Notes under the pieces: generated by a model
Told to the model about the DNA's origin: nothing
What the model saw: the letters and a program-made list of their open reading frames with translations, nothing else
Databases searched by the model: none
Origin: Scenedesmus sp. ARA3
Taxonomy: Eukaryota > Chlorophyta > Chlorophyceae > Sphaeropleales > Scenedesmaceae
DNA length: 30,136 bases
Direction of reading: 5' to 3'
Assembly: GCA_004335835.1 (NCBI GenBank)
Contig: RWJK01000934.1
Coordinates: forward strand, 1 to 30,136
Position numbers and translations under genes: made by a program
Shown: one piece after another, positions 11,851-22,524 of the stretch
Numbering within the stretch: position 1 is the first letter of the stretch
Layout: every line of letters begins with the position of its first letter

Positions 11851-13391
11851 CCTGGCCTTTAAGCATCAGGCTTTTCGCCCTTGCCTCTGCCATAGTGGCT
11901 CGTACGCCCGTGCAAAATTCAAAAGCAGGGCATGGCGATGGATGCAACTTCAGCTGCCATCATCCTCTGTTTATGCAGGTAGTTGCAGCGAGTCAACAAA
12001 TGAGGCGTATCATCACCAGACTAGGTGGAACAGCTTGCAACGACAAGCAGCCCGCCAGGTCACCCGCCGAAGGGTTTAGGGTCTGGCTCAACCGCCACGA
12101 TTTCAGCCTTGCAATGCTGACGTTTGTCTCTGTGTCGCTGGTCGTGACCATGCACTGACAGTGCTGAGCACTGTTGTATACATGGAGGCTCTGTTATGGT
12201 GATGCACAGCATGCACATCCCAGCACTCAGTACCGCAGTAGGTTCATTGCTGATTTTGTTGAAAAGGCTTGGGGTGTGCGTACTGCTCGCAAACACGATG
12301 GTGTAGTGCTCCTTCCTGTTGCCGCTCCATTGGGGCGCGGGGCCGATGGCGTTGATGCTATGGTTTGTTGGGTAACATGATGATGAGGACTCAGTACCGC
12401 GACATGTCTGTACAGCCCTGCCGCGCCCCCGCAGGCTGCCTGCTTGGTGTTAGAACAGCCTCCACTTGGCCAGCCTGCTCGATCAAGCCGTTATAACAAG
12501 GGACTTCTGTGATTTATTTCAGCTCCACGTTCCAACTGCACACACGCTGCTGTCAGTGTTGCAGCCCCGAGGGCACCACTACCATGCGCATGCTGGCATG
12601 CCAACAAGGACTGCAGCGAGTCCCATGCAACTTACACTGCACATGAGGGGTGACTATCATCATCTTGTTACCCATCAAGCAGAGCAACGACGCCATAAGG
12701 GATCACGCCGGAAAGAAAACATGCAGAGCTGCGCTTCAAGTAGGCAGCATGCAGAGCTGCGCTGAAAGGTCACAGCACAACCAAAGGTATGTATGCATAC
12801 GCATGCAAGCATATGCGTGCAAAATGGCAAACAATCATGAGGACATAGCAAGCCAGCTATCGCCTACCTAAGTCAGGGCATCTAACACACCGGATCGTCT
12901 TGTCAGAAGTTGGTCATACTACCAGTTGCGCTGTGCCGCTTGCCCAGCGGCCTATGGCAAAATCAATCGTCATTGTGCAGTAACATGCTACTTTGGTCGG
13001 TCCCACAGTAAGTCAACCCATCAACAAGCTGCCAGTGCTTGCTGCTTGCTATCTACTCCAACATAAGGTGTCAGGTACCTGCTGCCTACAATAGGTGACG
13101 TGGCCCAGTCAGGATTTACTGGCATTGTAACACCTCCACATGGCCAAGAATGACTCAATCTCTGCCACACCACACAGCTGCAGCAGCGCACTTGATCACT
13201 GGCAGGTAGCACACCCACAAGGCCGCTACCTGACTGCGCAGCGCAGCAGTATACAGCTGCCCCATTAACACCCGCATGCAGATATGTTCTCCTGCCTGCA
13301 TTAACCGTCCCCAGGCACCTCGTCCAGCAGCAATATGGCAGTCTCTGGCAGCGCTGCAGCCGCTGCTGCCAAATACGCACCAGCTGCCGCA
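11851..13391. other. Intergenic region with repeats
   Basis: No gene is recognisable. The stretch holds the inverted repeat copy at 12240-12386 and a second TTACCCA-type motif near 12653. The part from 12870 to 13391 lies just downstream of the BAR-like gene's stop and probably includes its 3' untranslated region. Confidence 0.5.
12240..12386 (-). repeat. Dispersed repeat, copy 2 (inverted)
   Basis: Read on the minus strand this is the second copy of the 2880-3004 repeat, followed outward by GGGTAACATGATGATGAG on the plus strand. Substitutions between copies leave the shared reading frame open and many change the amino acid only mildly. A related motif in opposite orientation (TCATCATCTTGTTACCC, about 12653-12669) lies some 280 bases away, so the two motifs form an imperfect inverted pair that could be the ends of a small element. 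Confidence 0.75.
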
Positions 13392-15956
13392 TCATGCATA
13401 CTGCTGGTGCTGGTGGTAGTCGTAGAACTGGTCACTGCCGTCGTGTGTCACCACCACCTACAATGACAGCACATACAGGTTCCAGCAGATGTGAGACCTG
13501 CAAAAGAACTTGGTGCTTCACCTTGCATCCTATCCAAGTAAGAACGCAGGGCATCCAGGTCACAGGTTCAGCCTATTTACAGACAAAACATGGCACTAGG
13601 CAGGGCTATATCCTGGCGCTGCTTGCGCAGCAGGCACCACTGCGAATTTCACATTGCTGCTACAGCACTTTTTGCACGAAAGCACTTGCAGGTGTCGTGT
13701 ACGCAGAATGCCGCTATATCCCCAAGCCCCTCACCTTTGCCTGCTCCTGCTGGCTGAACCTGTCCATCTGCTTGGGGTCATACTTGTTGGCCATGTCTGG
13801 GTACACGCCTCCAGCTGTGGTTGAGTACTGCACCTGCTCCATGTTGAACGAGGCGTAACCGGCAGAGAAGCACTCCTGCAGCCACGCATTGGCACAGAGC
13901 AGGTGCCAGAGGCATGAGCAAGCACGAATGTATGGAAGACCTGACTTCAGCACATGTCAACCAGGATCCCTTACAGAAGCCGAGGAAATAGAGGTGGAAA
14001 GCAGACAGCCACCTCAACTGCCAGGCCATGCCATGTAGACCAAATGAAGCCGAGTTGTGCAAAGAACCACCAGCAGCCCATGCAGTGTCGTAACAGGTCA
14101 TCCACTCACATTGATGATAAGCAGTGCTGCTGCGGCGTAGTCACGCAGCACGCTGGTGTCCTTGATGAGCGTGAACAGGCTGTTGTACACTGTCTGCTCC
14201 ATCTCCTGGAACTGGCTGGCAGTGCGCTGCATCTTGTCCTCCTTGTGCTGCAGACAGCACGCAGTGCGCAGCGTGGCAGGGGCAAGGCGGCATGGCAGTC
14301 TGGTCATTGTTGCGCAGCCAGAACACAGCAGCACAGGAGCAAATGTGTATAACGGGCAACTGGGTCTGTCGCTTTATTCTATCTCAGCTGCAGGGTGGCG
14401 TAACCTGCTACGTCTTGCGTTGCCAGCTGCTGCTGCGCCCAACTCAGCCGGCACTGCACGCACCTGCATCTTGCGCAGTGTGATCTCCATGTCCACCTCG
14501 CCGCGCGCACGCGTGGTGCCCAGGTTGGCGCGCACACGCTCGCAGCGCCCCTGCAGGTCTGCCACTGTGCGCCTGCGGGAGTCCAGCTCCAGGCGCAGTG
14601 CCTCCAGCCGCCGCATGCGCTCCTGCAGGAAACAATTTGATAGATAGCCTTAGTTGCTTGCGGTAAATCTTGTTTGGCAGGCGGGTAAGCCCCGTAACTA
14701 GAGTTGTGCCAGAGTGTCCAACAGTGTGGCAGAACACGCACATGACGTGCTTCTCCAGACACAGAAAGCTACATGTGCCACCGGCTGGCCCTGCAGGATT
14801 TTATAACCGGCGACAGCAGCAGCTGGATCCAGCACACTGCTGTTCTCTCTTTCATGCTGCTGTTACAGCTGTGTCTGTGACGTCACTCAGCTCACCGCGA
14901 TGGTCCTGTAGGCCACCATCCACTGCTTGATGGGCTGAATGACCTCCACATCCAGCCGCTTCTTTGTCTCAGCTGATGCTGTGGTGAGCCGCTCCACCTG
15001 CACATCCCCGCCCACCATTGTCGGCTCTGGCTCGCTGGGCACTGCCTGGCCGTTGTGGCCCTCCTCATACACGCGCGGCAGTGGCGACAGCATGATGTTG
15101 CGGATGTTGCCGAAGGAGGCTGCAGGCATTCGTCAAAAGGCAGCAACACCAGGGTGTGTGGCGTGATAGTCTGCAGGGCTTGCATTTAGTGTGGGACCAT
15201 GCGCGATGTTCACTCCCATTGACAGGCATGCAACAAGTGGAGGTCAGGCAGCAGCATAGCAGGATTGCTGCTGGTGAAATTCGGTAGCCACAGTTTCTGT
15301 AATTCCTCAAGTCAATGTGCTTGCTGCTTGCGTATTGCCTACTGTAACAGCCTGCTTGCAGTTCCAGGTTGTAAGCTTTGGTGCTGCGTACATTCAATGT
15401 CTCGCTGCCACTGATTCAGCTCCTTCTCCACTATGCGAAGGTGTTGGGCAAAGACTGTGGCTTCCTTGAACATGGCCTCGTTGCGTGCGTTGGAGGTCGT
15501 CTGCACGCAGCACGGTAGCAACGTTGTCTGTCAGCCAAGTCACTTTCATGGCAGAAGGCAGTGCTGCTGCACTTCTTGGTGCAGCAGCAGCATGTTGTAT
15601 CAGCTGCGAGCATCGCACCCTGAAGTTCTTCTCCATCGACATGCCCCATTTTTGCTTTGCCTGCAATGTGGAATGCACCCAGGTGAACGCTTGGCTTTCC
15701 TCGGTCTGCAAACGGTCGGCCAAGTTTGCAATCTCACTGTTTCACTGATGAGCCTCCACTGAGTCATGTTGCTCGATGTTGAGATACTAATTTTTCACTT
15801 TGTGAGGGTGTACAGCTCTTTCGAGACACACTGGCTGATGGTCAAGCGAGCGGGTGTTTCTGCTGTGCACGGTGATAGAAGGTGGCTGTGTTGACTTGAA
15901 CCGATGATACAATACACCAACTAAGCTCAAATTACACCTTGCCTTGCATCTGTCAT
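13392..15956 (-). CDS. BAR-like coiled-coil protein, 8 exons
   Basis: Phase-matched exons are 15943-15956, 15619-15736, 15392-15500, 14896-15119, 14464-14622, 14110-14247, 13735-13875 and 13392-13457, giving 322 codons and a TGA stop. The protein is almost entirely charged helix: an N-terminal helix (LADRLQTEE), a central segment with IQPIKQWMVAYRTIAERMRR and ALRLELDSRRRTVADL, then QEMEQTVYNSLF and a tail ending in YDYHQHQQYA. The pattern of a PI-x-W-x3-Y helix followed by a long Arg-rich helix resembles BAR domains, which dimerise and bend or sense membranes. A plain coiled-coil protein is the alternative. The first exon is the weakest part: it needs a GC donor at 15941-15942. The other seven exons join with GT-AG borders and matching phases, so the gene itself is secure. 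Confidence 0.8.
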
Positions 15957-16570
15957 CGCGCTTCCAAAATGGCGGTTTCAGGCTCGCAGGTCTAGGATAG
16001 TCAGGCGACTTTCTGTGCCTGATCTCTGCCTGATAATCCTGAACGTCTTCTTCCAGCTGTTGAGGTTTGTTTCATCTGCTGACTTGCGCAGAGCAGAGAG
16101 ACATACTACTTCGCTCTGACTGGTCTGGGCAGCACTGCTGCTGGGGCATCACACGCTGCGTGTAAAGAGTTACAAAGCTGCGTCCTTGAGTGAAAACACT
16201 GTACGCAAACGTCAAATCCGCAACACTACAAATGGCTGTGGGCCATACAGTACACAAGCTTCTGACAAAGCAGCTGTATCAGGTCAGGCACTGCAGCTTG
16301 CAGTGCAGATTTTGCACTCCCCACACCAACAGAGGTGGCAACACCCCAGTAAGAAAGCCAAGCACACATGACGAGCCATACGGCAGCCATGAAGCCACAT
16401 GATGCAACAAAACACTGGAAAGTCAGCGTACCAGTCCTTCAACGCAGCAGTGATGCAGATCAACTTGCCGCACCATCACCATGCTGTGCCGCACAGGAGC
16501 GCTGGTTACAACAAACCCCTGCTGCTTTTGAACAAACTGTTGATGTCATAAAATCAATAAATATTGTCAT
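15957..16570. other. Intergenic stretch, no gene seen
   Basis: It contains the upstream region of the BAR-like gene and the 3' flank of the PDI gene. No ORF with protein-like content is visible. A TGTAA signal for the PDI gene lies at 16506-16510. Confidence 0.5.
16506..16510 (-). terminator. Probable poly(A) signal TGTAA for the PDI gene
   Basis: On the minus strand TGTAA stands about 60 bases after the TAA stop of the PDI gene. TGTAA is the usual polyadenylation signal of chlorophycean algae, so position and strand both fit. Confidence 0.5.
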
Positions 16571-17029
16571 TTACTCAGTGGTCTCAGTCGTCAGCTCAGC
16601 TGCAGTCTCAACAATGAACTCCTTCAGAGTGTCCAGCTCCCGGGCACCTGCGCAGCAGAAGCAGCAGCAGCGGCAGCAAAAGCTAGGTGAATGTGTGTCT
16701 CTTTGAGGGGTATATAAACAGAAGCCCTGTACCCATCGCCGACAGTGTACTCACACGCAGGTACTGTCACTTGTACCCTTGGGCTGCCGCATACAGTAAA
16801 TAAACCTGTCATTTTACACTTGGGCACTGTGCTGCCCGTCACAACCGCAGTGCCAATGCCCCGACTGTGTACAGCCAAGGCAGTTGAAGTGGGCACTTAA
16901 GATGGTGACAAGCCGGGCATTTCATGTTGATGACAGAATGGACATTGCCTGCCACACTGCTCACCCCTGTATGACTTGACCTCCTCTCCCTTGTAGTACA
17001 CCTTCAAGGTTGGGTAACCCTTGATCTGC

Positions 17030-17070
<41 letters not shown>

Positions 17071-18487
17071 CAGCCGTCACAGCTTGTGATGGTATGGAAC
17101 TAGTTCGGCACCAGTAGCCCCCTGTCCACACCCAGTTCGAACTCTGCAGTATCTGATTTGACACAGAAGGAGGTCAGATGCTTCACTCCCAGGCAGAGCT
17201 GCACACATCAAGAAACAAGCCTGAGCGTTATGGAAGGCCTCTGCCTGGCTGCATGCACAGCATACGCCTTGCTGCACATGCACAGCATGCATATACAACA
17301 ACAACAATCTCCAGTGGAAGCAGCCACCTACATCGGCTGTTGTGCAGACATCGCGGTCTGTTGTGCAGTCCACGTGGGCGATCCTGATGTTGTCGTGGTC
17401 CTTGAAGAAGGTTGCCAGCTCACCCCAGGCGGGTGCCAGGCGCTTGCAGTGTCCTGCAAGCAGCCACACACAAAAATTGGTCAGCAAGCCAAACACATCT
17501 GACACAGGAGCCTGGGAAGCTGCGGTGCATGTGGCGGGGCCCGTGCTGTAATGTTTGGCAACATGTACGCACATCGGCTCTGTGAATACACACTGAATTT
17601 CGGAAATTCCTGGCCCCCAGGAGTAACATACACTAACTAATACTAACTAATACACACAGCAAATTAACCACCACGCAGTGCTTGATTGTGCTCTGCTGCC
17701 TTCAGACAAGCAGGTGCAATCAAGGTTCTTGGCCATTTTGGCACCCTCACCCAGATGACTGCACGAGCCCGCATGTTGCTGAGTACGTGCATGCGATTCT
17801 GCTGAATACTAAGAAAGCAACATCACTTGACACTACAGCATAATGTCAGATCAACCTAGCGCGCTGTGCAGGAAGCTGCAGCGAGCTGTTGGGAGTGCGC
17901 ACGCACCCAGCTGCTGCATGAATGATGTAGCTGCTCCTGCTGCTACTGGCAGCCAAGACACACGCTCACTCACCACACCAGGGTGCGAAGAACTTGATGA
18001 ACCACACCTCCCCGCCAGCGGTCTACACGAAGCGAGCATCAGGAGCAGCAGCAGCAGCACAGCAGCAGCAGCAATGACGAGAGCACAGCAGCATAAGCAG
18101 CAGGCCAGCGATCACTGCGCCCGACACAATAGGCTGTCAAAGACATAAGCATGATTCACTATCAAGGCTAGAACGTCGCTGGCTCTATCGGCATGCTATT
18201 GTTCGTATCAACCGCAGTGCACTTGGCTCGAGTACGCTAGCGACCCACTTGGCCAGGCTCGTTTTGATCTAATGCACCGTAACAAACACGCATAGAACGA
18301 TCATTGTATGAAAGCAATTTGCAAGGGCTGCGTGCTGCAGTATCCGAACCTGAGTCTCGAAGTCCTCAGTGGGCTTGGCCTTGTCGTTGATGAGCTTGAT
18401 CACATCCTTGCTCTCCTCATCAGATGCGGTTGCATGGCAGAACACCGCTGCAATGAGCAGGACAGCAATGAGGACGTGCTTGGCCAT
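16571..18487 (-). CDS. PDIL5-1: Single-domain protein disulfide isomerase (PDIL5-1 type)
   Basis: Five phase-matched exons (18350-18487, 17974-18022, 17332-17453, 16965-17025, 16571-16647) encode 148 residues, close to plant PDIL5-1 in length. Residues 1-22 form a signal peptide (MAKHVLIAVLLIAAVFCHATA), so the protein enters the ER. One thioredoxin fold follows: FFAPWCGHCKRLAP carries the CGHC active site, split between exons 2 and 3; DNIRIAHVDC is the central strand; IKGYPTLKVYYKG has the cis-proline loop. The C-terminus is acidic (TTETTE) with no KDEL-type retention signal, as in other PDIL5-1 members. The enzyme should form or isomerise disulfides in secretory proteins. The intron before exon 4 ends in a long CTG run that serves as its acceptor context. 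Start choice is clear: the ATG directly precedes the signal peptide. Confidence 0.95.
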
Positions 18488-19792
18488 GCTGGAGGTGTGT
18501 CGGGCAAGGAAACTGAATAAATGCACTGAACAGAAACTAAGCTGAAAATAATGATGCGACACTCTCGATATAAGAGCGGGCAGGTGCACTTGAGCAGGAC
18601 CTAAAACCCGGCGAGCGTCTGACTGAAACGTTCGACGAACTACGTGGTGTCTGCCAGGACAATGCCTTTGCAGCCACAGGAGCTTAAAGCGTACGAAGAT
18701 GTGTCTCGTCCTGCATGCAACTGTACTTTGGCAGCTTGGCGGGGTGCACAAGCTACGATTCTTGTGTGATTGGTTGATGTGTCACCATTCAATGGCATTG
18801 CCTGCTGGCCCGTTCTAAACGGTCGATTGCGACTGTGCGTGTTGAATGATATAACAACTTGATCAATCTACCACTACCAAGCGGCAGTAGTCGCAAACAC
18901 CGCTCGGTGGCAACTCACCCAGCATGTCAGGCCAGCAGTGCTGGCCCAGCAGTGCTCGTCCAGCCAGGCACAACAAGGTGCCGGCCAGTTAGTGCTGCCA
19001 GCTGTTTGGCTTGGTGAAAACCCATCACTAACATTCAACTCCTAACTTACGCATAAGAAAGTATTGGATGATTGATTGCCGCACACAAACACCTGTTGCA
19101 TATGCTGCGTTTATCTTCTGATTTGTGTTAATGTCACATGAAGTTAATGTGGACGGTGGGACAACAACATCTTCCCGCTGGCAGCACAGCAGGAGAAAAA
19201 TTCTGTTTATAAGAGCATTCACGCATAGCATTGCAGGTGGCACTTGCCAAATTGTCCTCACATCAAGGGTTGCATGCATTACCACCATCGGCAGTGGTGC
19301 AGAACTACCAACAACACTCCTTTGTATAAAGTAGCACCATTGGGTTACAAACCAGAGAAGCTCATCTGCAACCGCTGGCCAGTTTGAACCAATGATCACC
19401 GTTTCTTGCTGTTTCCTGCACCCTGAGGTGGGAACACGTAAGCGGAAATTCTCGTCAGACAGTTGCAACAGATGAAGCCAAAGCCTGGCTATTGACAAAT
19501 GGTGAAACACATGTGTAGGTGCATCTTGCAGCACATAAGAATGGGAGTTTGGCCACTGGCCAGATCACAGAGGCAGAAAATGATTAACATCTTGCACGTT
19601 GCATGGGTGCATGCAACAATCTGGTGTATAGCACAACCTGTGTGCGGCACACATGTCAAGCTGATATACTTGTCACGCTCGTAAAGCAAACTCCTCCGCA
19701 ACACCCAGCATCCACACGCGCGCTTGGTTGTCTGAGGACCACTCAAACAGGACAACTGAGGTGCGTGGCAGCTGCACACCAGCATACCATGC
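18488..19792. other. Intergenic: PDI promoter side and small-HSP 3' flank
   Basis: No gene is recognised. A short TATA-like stretch (GATATAAGAG on plus, about 18567-18576) lies some 80 bases upstream of the PDI start. The ORFs between 19028 and 19800 have no recognisable content and lie in the 3' flank of the small HSP gene. Confidence 0.5.
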
Positions 19793-20147
19793 TCAAGCAA
19801 TGAAGATATCCTGCTGCTCTGGCTCCTCTGGCTCAGGCTGTGGCTGCTTCTTGGGCACTGTGATGGTCAGCACGCCATCAGCAACCTTTGCACTGATACC
19901 CTCACTCTCCGCATCCTCAGGCAGCTGCCAGCGTCGCTCAAAGGAGCCCAGCACACGCTCCTGCTGCTGCAAGGGTGCGTCAGCAAGAGGCGACTTGCGC
20001 TCCCCACTGATGGTCAGCACACGCTCCTTTGACAGCTTGATGCTGAGGTCAGCCTTGGACAGGCCTGGCACATCAGCGTACAGCGTGTAGAAGCCCTCGG
20101 GTGCATCCGCAACATCAACGGGCAGCTGAGGGGTGCCGGACTTGCCT

Positions 20148-20188
<41 letters not shown>

Positions 20189-20990
20189 GCTGCCAGGCTT
20201 GCAGCCTGCACCATACACATAGCCACCGCTTGGCCAGTAGACACCACCAGACACTGAGCCAGTCTCTTTCCACTGCTTTGCCATCTCCTTCATCATGTCC
20301 TGCAAGCAGCAGAGCAGCAGGCATACCATCATCAGGTCAGCCACATCTTCTGCTAAAGAGTTAACGGTCAGCCACATCTTCTGCTAAAGAGTTTACAACA
20401 ACAAGCGAGTGGCTGGTAGGTAGTTGCATGCATGCATGCACGCATCCACACACTGCAGCACTGTTTATCAGATGTGCACACTGCCACAGACTGGATGAAA
20501 AACTGTTTCTGCATGGACAAATATATGTGGCTATGCACTCATTGTACTGCAATGCATAGAGTTGCCGGCCATCACTCGAGTGCAGCACAGCACTGGCTCG
20601 CACAGCTGCATGCTTGCTGTAGCATACCAAAGCTTGCAGATATAAATTTTATGCTTACATGAACATATGGATGTTGGCACGAACGCAGATTGTGCACATC
20701 CTTCATTCATGCATGTGCATGCGCATTTCCATGCAGAGCCACTGCTGCCTGGGAGGAACAGCTGCCAAAGCATCACAAGACCATAAAGCAGCACTCACCC
20801 GCATGGCATCAGCAGCAGCATCGTCCCAAACACCAGCGTTGCGGTAAAAGGCGCGGGGAGGCTGGCTGAAGAAGGGCCTGCAGCGGGCGGTGATGCTGGG
20901 CACGCCAGCAGCAGGCCTGCTGCTCCTGCTGGACTTGGCGGGGGCTGCGGCACGCAGGCCGGGTGCAGCACGGACTGATACGAAAGCCAT
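19793..20990 (-). CDS. Plastid-type small heat-shock protein (HSP20/alpha-crystallin family)
   Basis: Two exons (20799-20990 and 19793-20299), joined in phase 0 by a GTGAGT donor and TGCAG acceptor, encode 232 residues. Residues 1 to about 40 are rich in Ala, Ser, Arg and Pro with almost no acidic residues, as in a chloroplast transit peptide. A conserved-looking linker (DAAADAMRDMMKEMAKQW) and a 13-residue Gln run (codons at 20149-20187) precede the alpha-crystallin domain. That domain runs from GFYTLYADVPGLSKADL through LTISGERK and FERRWQLPE to the hallmark GVLTITVPKK. The C-terminus ends DIFIA. Small HSPs are ATP-independent holdases that bind unfolding proteins during heat or light stress. 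The Gln run between targeting and core domains is unusual for the family. Upstream TATA and heat-shock motifs fit heat induction. Confidence 0.95.
20335..20396. repeat. 31-bp tandem duplication in the small-HSP intron
   Basis: Two adjacent 31-base copies, 20335-20365 and 20366-20396, differ at one base (TTAAC versus TTTAC at the ends). They sit in the intron about 35 bases from the exon 2 acceptor. This is a recent duplication. Confidence 0.95.
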
Positions 20991-21125
20991 TTTAACGTGC
21001 GATTGTCTGCTGAAAGCAAGGTTGCAAGGAAGTTTCACGGTGGTTTCGCTCGGACACAGCCAATGGTTGCATACGAACATACGTATACGTTCTGAAAAGC
21101 TGTCTGGGTCGTAAAGGACCTGCAG

Positions 21126-21132
21126 TTATATA
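21126..21132 (-). promoter_or_regulatory. TATA box of the small HSP gene
   Basis: On the minus strand the bases read TATATAA, about 135 bases upstream of the small HSP start codon. It lies between the start codon and the heat-shock element, the expected order. Confidence 0.6.
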
Positions 21133-21161
21133 CCATTAACCTGTGGTTGACGAGGGTTCTG

Positions 21162-21171
21162 ATTCTAGAAT
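21162..21171 (-). promoter_or_regulatory. Heat-shock element core
   Basis: The bases ATTCTAGAAT form two perfect inverted five-base units (nTTCn nGAAn), the minimal heat-shock-factor site. The next unit (21172-21176) matches partly. The site is about 30 bases upstream of the TATA box, a typical arrangement for a heat-induced gene. Confidence 0.6.
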
Positions 21172-21835
21172 AATCATCTCTATGGGTGGCTGGCAGGGCC
21201 TGGGCGGGTGACTTCTGGGGCGCGATATGACAATAGTCTGTGGCCCCACAGGACCATCACATTATGGGAAAAGCAACCTGCATTTATACTTGGTTTGACA
21301 CAAGTCCAATGACTTGTGCGGCGTGCCCACCAGCATGTCGTCCCTGTGTTCCTGTTACTCATCAATCCAAGGACAGCATTGCCGGCATGCATGCATATGC
21401 TGGCACTGCAAGCATGCACACGGACACCCTGCAGCAATTGCGAATAATTATGCATGCTGAACACATGATAGCACTGCTGATATGCTTACCGACATAGACG
21501 CTTGCCAATGTGTGTCAACATCAAGCAGGACGTGCACACTGCAGTGCAGCGTCCAGTGCCACTGGCATGCATGCATATACACAGTGGTGTACACGCTGAT
21601 GCCTTGGAGCAGATACAGAAGTAATGATCAGGTGTTCTTGACTTTTATAAACGCCATGCCTCAGCAGTTTTGAATGATGCAGACATCAATTAGTGGTCCT
21701 GGCGGATGGTCCAGCTGAAAACCTTGGCAACTGTGCTTGGCTGCTTTGCATCAGTTACATACTGCGCTGGCAGTTCTGTTGCCCTTTATACTCTGCCGTT
21801 GGGACCAGCAACTGCCATGATGCGGAGCATGTCAA

Positions 21836-22255
21836 GTGCCTGCCAGTGCACAGTGCAGGGCAACTACCCAGCATCCCATGAATTCATTGTTCCAACAGCA
21901 AGGAGGAGAACTGTTGCTGTTGCTGCTCCCGCCGCTGCCACTGGCTCGCAAAATGCTACGCCCTTGGCGGTCTGAGCTGGCAGTGTCAGCGGCTGCACTG
22001 CTGCTGTTTCTGCTATTCGCAGCAGTTCCGCATGCACTGCGGCTGGCAGCCGTTGCCAAAGTATTACTTCAAATTGCAGTGTCAGCAACCGCGTGCTGGT
22101 GCTGCCGGGTTACCCATGGCATCCTTTGGATTGTGGAGACGCGGAGGTCCCTAGCACATCCATCATATACTGCCGCTCCTAGGTCCCAGATGACTCAGCA
22201 TGCCAGCAAGGCTGGCACTTTGCCAATGGTCACACAGCCATGCCAAATCCAGTAG
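21836..22255 (+). CDS. Hypothetical small protein with one hydrophobic segment
   Basis: The ORF has 139 codons, or about 125 from an internal ATG. It contains LRPWRSELAVSAAALLLFLL followed by further hydrophobic residues, which would form one membrane segment, and ends in a polar tail. I see no domain, no splice-site support and no homology. It could be a real small membrane protein, or a chance ORF in the leader region of the SRP receptor gene. Confidence 0.2.
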   Translation: MPASAQCRATTQHPMNSLFQQQGGELLLLLLPPLPLARKMLRPWRSELAVSAAALLLFLLFAAVPHALRLAAVAKVLLQIAVSATACWCCRVTHGILWIVETRRSLAHPSYTAAPRSQMTQHASKAGTLPMVTQPCQIQ

Positions 22256-22524
22256 ATCAAGTGCAAGGGCATGCAGGGCATTTTCAACTGCATAAAAGGG
22301 ACATTCCAATCAACTGTTTGCCATTTGCGTGTGTTGCCCAGTTCCTTTCCCTGTCACCCCACTTTGTAACCGACTGCCATTTGTCAGTTGTTCTTGTCAA
22401 GGTAAATGCGTGCACACGATGTCTGCCAATACGTGATCCGTACTATCAAATTTTGTGCGCTCAAGCAATCAGGAGCTGCTGCATTGAAGCTTGCACGCAC
22501 GCCTGCACAACAGCAAGCCACATC

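Larger units (their letters stand above)
20991..22524. other. Divergent intergenic region between small HSP and SRP receptor beta
   Basis: The left part is the small HSP promoter, with TATA and heat-shock motifs listed separately. GCATGC-type palindromic motifs recur around 21380-21580. A weak hydrophobic ORF at 21836-22255 is listed separately. The remainder up to 22524 is probably 5' flank or untranslated leader of the SRP receptor gene. Confidence 0.5.

Noticed and set aside
17629..17655. ACTAACTAAT tandem motif as intron branch points
   Set aside because: It lies on the plus strand inside an intron of a minus-strand gene, so it cannot act as a branch site for that intron.
19028..19534. 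Minus-strand 168-codon ORF beyond the small HSP stop
   Set aside because: No recognisable domain, no splice sites joining it to a gene, and a position consistent with 3' flank.
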